This document shows, one piece after another, positions 59,909 through 64,000 of a stretch of DNA of 64,000 nt (position 1 is its first letter; each line of letters begins with the position of its first letter). This DNA comes from Microbaculum marinum (lineage in GTDB: Bacteria > Pseudomonadota > Alphaproteobacteria > Rhizobiales > Tepidamorphaceae): NCBI RefSeq assembly GCF_042646165.1, contig NZ_JBHRTC010000012.1; one strand, given 5' to 3'. A program made the position numbers and the translations under genes. Under the pieces are notes generated by a model. The model worked only from the letters and a program-made list of their open reading frames with translations. It ran no database searches and was not told the origin of the DNA.

Positions 59909-60376
59909 ATGTATGTCTGGTTGATCGTCCTGATGATGGGCGTCCTGCCGGTCCTCTCGATCGTGCTCGAACCCCTGCTGAGGCCCGATGCGGCGGGGTT
60001 CGTCGACCTGGTCGGACGCTGGTTCGTGTTCTGGGCGGGGGGCATCCGGCTGTTCCTGGCCGGCCTGAGGCAGACGACGAAGCCGGAATTCACCGCCGAG
60101 AAGATCCTCGGCATCAAGGACCCCGCCGCGCTGGTGGCGATCCAGGAACTGGGCTTCGCCAACCTGGCCACCGGGGCGGCGGGAATCGCCTCGCTGGTCC
60201 TCACCGGCTGGGTGGTGCCGGTCGCCTTCATCGCCGCGGTGTTCCTCGGCCTGGCCGGCATCAAGCACCTGCGGCGAGGGTCGCACACCGGCAACGAGAC
60301 GGTCGCCATGGTGTCGGATCTCGCCGTGGCGCTGGTGCTGGGACTGTTCGTCATCGCGGCGCTGGCCGGCGCCTGA
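59909..60376 (+). CDS. Conserved small integral membrane protein
   Basis: This 155-residue protein has four predicted helices: YVWLIVLMMGVLPVLSIVLE, VGRWFVFWAGGIRLFLAGL, NLATGAAGIASLVLTGWVVP and DLAVALVLGLFVIAALAGA. A soluble loop carries QTTKPEFTAEKILGIKDPA, which recurs in this family. It resembles DUF6790/DUF4345-like membrane proteins; its function is unknown. Confidence 0.8.
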   Translation: MYVWLIVLMMGVLPVLSIVLEPLLRPDAAGFVDLVGRWFVFWAGGIRLFLAGLRQTTKPEFTAEKILGIKDPAALVAIQELGFANLATGAAGIASLVLTGWVVPVAFIAAVFLGLAGIKHLRRGSHTGNETVAMVSDLAVALVLGLFVIAALAGA

Positions 60377-60476
60377 GCGGCGCGGCGGGCAGTAGCAGGG
60401 GTGGGCGCGCGCCGATGCCGCCCTATCTCCGGCGTGCCTGTGCCGGCCTGGGGGGCGCAGCCAGTCAACGGTGACA

Positions 60477-61604
60477 ATGCGTCAGATCCTCTTCGTGCTC
60501 TCAGTCCTCTCCGCCGCGCTGACGGGTCTCGCGGTCCATACCGGTCCCGGCCGCGCGCAGGAGCCGCCACCCGCCTCAGCGCCGCCCGCCTCAGCGCCGT
60601 CCACCACCGCGCCGCTCGCCGACCGGCTCGCTCCCGTCCTCGAGGCAGCCGAGGCGCTCCGGCCGCTGCAGACCGTGGTCGTCGCCGTCGACGGGGGGAT
60701 CGTCGCCGAGCGCGGCTATCGCGGCCATTCCACCACCGCCTCGACCAACATCAAGTCGGCGTCGAAGTCGATCGTCTCGGCGCTGGTCGGCATCGCCATC
60801 GACAAGGGCATCCTGGAGGGCGCCGACCAGCCGATCGCGCCGATCCTGGAGGCCGACCTGCCGGACGACCCCGACCCGCGCATCCACGACATCACCATCG
60901 GCAACCTGCTGTCGATGCAGGCCGGGCTCGAACGCACCTCCGGGGCCAACTACGGCGGCTGGATCGCCAGCCCGAACTGGGTGCGCGACGCGCTGGCCCG
61001 CCCCTTCGTCGACGATCCCGGCGGCGGCATGCTCTATTCGACCGGCTCCACGCACCTACTCTCGGCGATCCTGACGAAGGCGTCAGGCCGGCCGACGCTC
61101 GAACTCGCCCGCGACTGGCTGGGGCCGCTCGAGGGCTTCCACATCGGCAGCTGGGAGCGCGATCCGCAGGGCATCTATCTCGGCGGCAACCAGATGGCGA
61201 TGACGCCGCGCTCGCTCGTCGCCTTCGGCGAGCTCTACCGGCGCGGCGGGGTGACGCCGGCCACTGAAACATCGGGGGGCGAGCGGCTGGTGTCGGAGGA
61301 CTGGATCGCGCAGTCCTGGACGCCGCGCACGGCGTCGGTCTTCTCCGGCGACGACTACGGCTATGCCTGGTTCATGCGCGACATCGCCGGCCATCCGGTG
61401 CGCTTCGCCTGGGGCTACGGCGGGCAGATGCTGTACGTCGTGCCCTCGCTCGACCTGACCGTGGCGATGACCTCCAGCCAGGAGGAGTCATCGGCCCGCT
61501 CCGGCCACCGCGACGACCTGCACGCGCTCCTGGCGCAGATCATCGGGGTGGTCGAGGGGGAGAACGGGGCCGGGGAGGAGGACGAGGACGGCGGGGCGGG
61601 ATGA
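60477..61604 (+). CDS. Secreted serine hydrolase, beta-lactamase-like (class C/PBP4 type)
   Basis: This 375-residue protein has a signal peptide (1-28, ending GRAQ), then a Pro/Ala/Ser-rich linker. The fold motifs are SxxK in KSASKSIVSALVGIAIDKG, a Tyr-x-Ser-like YSTGSTHLLSAILT, and WGYGGQMLYVVPSLD in place of HTG. The third motif fits non-lactamase esterases of this fold. It is likely periplasmic; the substrate is unknown. The tail is acidic (GEEDEDGG). ATG at 60477 is used; GTG at 60471 is in frame. Confidence 0.88.
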   Translation: MRQILFVLSVLSAALTGLAVHTGPGRAQEPPPASAPPASAPSTTAPLADRLAPVLEAAEALRPLQTVVVAVDGGIVAERGYRGHSTTASTNIKSASKSIVSALVGIAIDKGILEGADQPIAPILEADLPDDPDPRIHDITIGNLLSMQAGLERTSGANYGGWIASPNWVRDALARPFVDDPGGGMLYSTGSTHLLSAILTKASGRPTLELARDWLGPLEGFHIGSWERDPQGIYLGGNQMAMTPRSLVAFGELYRRGGVTPATETSGGERLVSEDWIAQSWTPRTASVFSGDDYGYAWFMRDIAGHPVRFAWGYGGQMLYVVPSLDLTVAMTSSQEESSARSGHRDDLHALLAQIIGVVEGENGAGEEDEDGGAG

Positions 61605-61810
61605 GGCGGCGGCCGGCTGCGGATGCTGCCGCGGCCTCTGCGCTGGGTCCCGGCGCGGGGGCCGGGACGTAAGCTGCGGGCAGGCGCGACTGCCTCGCCA
61701 GACGACAAGCCTGCGCCCCGGACCCCGATCCGGGCCCAGCCCGGTGAGTGCGGCAGGAAAGGCGCGGCGTTGCCTGCGGCAGCCTGCCCGCCGGGTCCCT
61801 GGCGCGGGCC

Positions 61811-62422
61811 CTACCCGAAGGCGTCGCGGTCGGCCTCGCGCCACCACACGTATTCGGCCGCCCTGGCCACCGCTTCGGCCGTCTCCCGGTCGATCAGGCG
61901 GGCGATGACGGCGAGCGTCATGTCGATGCCGGCCGACACGCCCGCCGAGGTGATCACGTTGCCGTCCTCGACCCAGCGCGCCTGGCGCTGCCAGCGCGCC
62001 GCCGGACCGTGCGCCGTCGCCCAGTCCCACGACATCTTGTTGGTGGTGGCGCCGCGGCCGTCGAGCAGGCCGGCGCGGGCCAGCAGCGCCGCCCCGGTGC
62101 AGACGCTGGTGACGAGCTCGGCCCTTGCGGCGGCCTCCGCAAGCCAGCCGGTCAGGACGGGGTTGTCGACCTCCCGGCGCGTGCCGAAGCCGCCGGGGAC
62201 GAGCAGGATGTCGTAGGCACGGTCGGCCGCTCCCGTCGCGATGGCGTCGTCGACGAGCGTCGCCGGTCCGCCACGCGCGGCGACCGGCGCGCCGGTCTCG
62301 CCGATCATGCGGATCTCGAAGCGGTCGGACATCATCGCGTAGATCTCCAGCGGCCCGTAGAGATCGAGCAGCTCGAAGCCGGGGAAGACGACGGCGCCGA
62401 CGACGCGCGGAGACGTGCTCAT
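61811..62422 (-). CDS. DJ-1/PfpI family protein (isonitrile hydratase-like)
   Basis: This 203-residue protein has a flavodoxin-like core: VVGAVVFPGFELLDLYGPLE, ILLVPGGFGTRREVD and the nucleophile Cys in LVTSVCTGAALLARAG. WVEDGNVITSAGVSAGIDMT is typical of the branch containing isonitrile hydratase (InhA) and AraC-linked GATase-like proteins. The acidic partner before the Cys may be Asp in LDLYG. GAGG precedes the ATG at 62422. Hydration of an isocyanide or a glyoxalase III-type reaction are possibilities. Confidence 0.88.
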   Translation of the reverse strand: MSTSPRVVGAVVFPGFELLDLYGPLEIYAMMSDRFEIRMIGETGAPVAARGGPATLVDDAIATGAADRAYDILLVPGGFGTRREVDNPVLTGWLAEAAARAELVTSVCTGAALLARAGLLDGRGATTNKMSWDWATAHGPAARWQRQARWVEDGNVITSAGVSAGIDMTLAVIARLIDRETAEAVARAAEYVWWREADRDAFG

Positions 62423-62620
62423 GGCAGATCCTCTGGCTAGACCTCGTCGCCGGGACCCGCGTCCCGCCCGACTCGGCGTGTGCGGACGCAAGGGTAGCGT
62501 TCCCGGGCGTCCGGGCAATGGCGGCCGTCGATCCCGCTGGCCGGATTTTGCCGGGAGGCGCCATGCGCGCTAGCCTGAGGAGACCGCCCCGCCCGTTCCC
62601 CACCATCCTCCGGACACGAC

Positions 62621-63364
62621 ATGCCTCATCTCATCGCCAACCGGCCGCGGCTCTACAGCCTCGCGAAGGAGGGGCCCGACGCGCGCGGCCAGTTCCGCTG
62701 GGAGACGATCAATGCGATGACGTACAAGCTCGGCGGCGTCGTGTTCGTCGTCGGCAGCATCCTGTTCTTCCCGGCGCTGGAGGCCTGGTCGGATCTCGGC
62801 GCCTGGCTGTTCGTGATCGGGTCGATCATGTATCTCGCGGTCAACCTCCACGATCTGCTGGAGGTGATCCGGCACCGCCGGGAGGCCGGCCACCATCCGG
62901 TGCGCACCGGGCTCAACCTGCGCGTCGCCAAGCTGCGGCTCGAAAGCCTCGCCGTCGGCGTCTACCTGTCGGGCTCGGTGCTGTTCATCGTCGGCAGCCT
63001 GTTCTTCCTTTCCGAGATCGACTGGGTCGCCGGCGGAGCCTGGTGCTTCATGGTCGGTTCCGTGCTGTTCGTCGTCGGCGCCTCGGTGAACATCCTGCAG
63101 ATCGTCCAGGCCGAGACGCTGGTGACGATGCAGCTCATGAACCTCACCGCGGTGTCCTACGTGATCGGCTCGGTGCTCTTCGCCGTCGCCTCGGTGCCGT
63201 ACCTGTGGACCTTCGACAGTTCTCAAGACCGGCGCGTGCTGCTGAGCTATCTGGCGGCGCAGTTCGTGCTCGGCAGCGTGCTGTTCCTGGTCGGCGGCCT
63301 GTTCAACTACCGGCGCGCCTGGCTGGTGATCCGGCGGCGGCCGAGCCACGCGCAGGCGGGGTGA
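62621..63364 (+). CDS. YrhK-like membrane protein with three repeated modules
   Basis: This 247-residue protein holds three YrhK-like two-helix modules: YKLGGVVFVVGSILFFPALE, then SGSVLFIVGSLFFLSEIDWV with FMVGSVLFVVGASVNILQIV, and YVIGSVLFAVASVPYLWTF with FVLGSVLFLVGGLFNYRRAW. The xGSxLFxVGS pattern repeats six times. The N-terminal part is soluble. The function of YrhK domains is not known. It looks like an internally triplicated family member. Confidence 0.85.
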   Translation: MPHLIANRPRLYSLAKEGPDARGQFRWETINAMTYKLGGVVFVVGSILFFPALEAWSDLGAWLFVIGSIMYLAVNLHDLLEVIRHRREAGHHPVRTGLNLRVAKLRLESLAVGVYLSGSVLFIVGSLFFLSEIDWVAGGAWCFMVGSVLFVVGASVNILQIVQAETLVTMQLMNLTAVSYVIGSVLFAVASVPYLWTFDSSQDRRVLLSYLAAQFVLGSVLFLVGGLFNYRRAWLVIRRRPSHAQAG

Positions 63365-63419
63365 CGGTGGCGATCACGAGAGCGGCTGCGCAGCCGGTCC
63401 GAGGCGTCGGCACCGACGC

Positions 63420-63785
63420 TCAAGGGCGCGGCACGTGCGGCACTTCGCGCATGTCGCCGTCAGCGACCGCGAACGGCGCGCCGCCCGCGGTTATGACGGC
63501 GCGGTCCTTGCCCTCCACGAAGTCGAACATGGCGTTGAGCACGACGTCGTCGCGGCCCTGATAGCCCTGCGGCCGGTAGATGACGATCGCCATGCGGTCG
63601 TCAAGACGCGTGTAGACATAGTCCGACTCGCCGACCAGCCTGCCGCCGGCGGTGATGTAGCAGTGCGTGCCGGTCTCGTAGGTCACCGTGTGGGTGGAGA
63701 TGTCGGTGAAGTCGCCGTGCCCGGAATGGTGCACGCCGGTCCATTCGATGCTCTTGCCGACGAGGGATTCGGGGGCCGTCGCCAT
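63420..63785 (-). CDS. MoaF-like protein
   Basis: This 121-residue beta-rich protein has LVGKSIEWTGVHHSGHGDFT, HCYITAGGRLVGESDYVYTR and QGYQGRDDVVLNAMFDFVEG, resembling the MoaF/MoaF-C lipocalin-like fold. Its chemistry is unknown; family members sit near aldehyde and sulfur-metabolism genes. It lies 16 bp after an aldehyde dehydrogenase gene on the same strand, so co-transcription is likely. Confidence 0.75.
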   Translation of the reverse strand: MATAPESLVGKSIEWTGVHHSGHGDFTDISTHTVTYETGTHCYITAGGRLVGESDYVYTRLDDRMAIVIYRPQGYQGRDDVVLNAMFDFVEGKDRAVITAGGAPFAVADGDMREVPHVPRP

Positions 63786-63801
63786 GTCCGCAACCTCGCG
63801 C

Positions 63802-64000
63802 TCAGCCGTGCCTGAAGACCACCGTCTTACTGGTCGAGAACTCGTAGAGCGCGTCGAAGCCCTTCTCGCGGCCGTGGCCGGACTTCTTGCGGCCGCCGAA
63901 GGGCAGCTCGACGCCGCCGCCGGCGCCGTAGCAGTTGACGAAGACCTGGCCGACCTGCAGCGCCCTGGCGACGCGCATCTGGCGGGCGCCGTCGGCGGTC
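63802..64000 (-). CDS. Aldehyde dehydrogenase, C-terminal fragment (cut by window edge)
   Basis: The last 65 codons read on the minus strand from the right edge give QVGQVFVNCYGAGGGVELPF, GGRKKSGHGREKGFDALYEF and TSKTVVFRHG, then stop. LPFGGxKxSGxGRExG is the classic C-terminal signature of NAD(P)-dependent aldehyde dehydrogenases. The catalytic Cys and Glu lie outside the window. A PuuC-like role in polyamine breakdown is possible but unproven. Confidence 0.93.
   Translation of the reverse strand, partial: TADGARQMRVARALQVGQVFVNCYGAGGGVELPFGGRKKSGHGREKGFDALYEFSTSKTVVFRHG

Overview
The window is high-GC DNA from an alphaproteobacterium, most likely a member of the Hyphomicrobiales (Rhizobiales) or a close relative. 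The evidence is the dense GC-rich coding, two PHB-type phasins, an Irr-like iron box, a Mur/Fur-like box ahead of a SitA-type gene, a tRNA-His with no encoded G-1 and an A73 discriminator (a known alphaproteobacterial oddity), a DivJ/PleC-like kinase core, and GC-rich intergenic palindromes common in these genomes. It reads as chromosome: transport, catabolism and stress genes, no phage or plasmid backbone, and one small low-GC accessory patch at 57.1-59.1 kb.

Layout. 0-1.2 kb: leftward Mn/Zn ABC transporter (SitA-like binding protein, start of its ATPase) behind a palindromic operator. 1.4-4 kb: two overlapping alpha/beta-hydrolase genes. 4-5.3 kb: tRNA-His and two phasins. 5.5-8.6 kb: a large multi-PAS histidine kinase. 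8.6-12.4 kb: ferric-iron ABC transporter (binding protein, a Cys-rich unknown, fused permease) with an Irr-like box. 12.5-14.8 kb: patatin-like phospholipase. 14.8-18.6 kb: MarR regulator divergent from a five-gene VOC/DUF899/SRPBCC/DUF1579/VOC operon. 18.7-23.2 kb: BCCT transporter, UspA and acetoacetyl-CoA synthetase. 23.4-26.8 kb: AsmA-like protein and a secreted unknown.

26.8-39.7 kb is a polyamine region. PotF, PotG, PotH, a 60-codon coupled ORF, PotI and a DAO-type oxidase run leftward, together with one gamma-glutamylputrescine synthetase-like gene. A GntR regulator, a second synthetase paralogue, a putrescine-type aminotransferase, a PuuB-like oxidase and MmuM run rightward. Two GTGATCAC-centred palindromes flank the GntR gene and probably tie the region together.

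39.7-42.1 kb: two SDR genes and a small secreted hydrolase. 42.3-47.2 kb: a CecR-type TetR regulator with HlyD, ATPase and permease genes, interrupted by about 1 kb of repeats carrying a duplicated ATPase tail. 47.2-50.7 kb: Ntn hydrolase, TetR plus DUF1428, and several repeat families. 50.9-57 kb: membrane protein, winged-helix regulator, luciferase-like monooxygenase, OYE-type reductase with an apparent CTG start, a Tat-exported flavin oxidase with a 14-N gap, and a PNPOx-like protein. 57.1-59.1 kb: low-GC accessory patch with two unknown genes and a mobile-mystery A/B (HTH + Fic) pair. 59.4-64 kb: ClpS, membrane proteins, a serine hydrolase, a DJ-1/PfpI protein, a YrhK-like protein, a MoaF-like protein and the 3' end of an aldehyde dehydrogenase.
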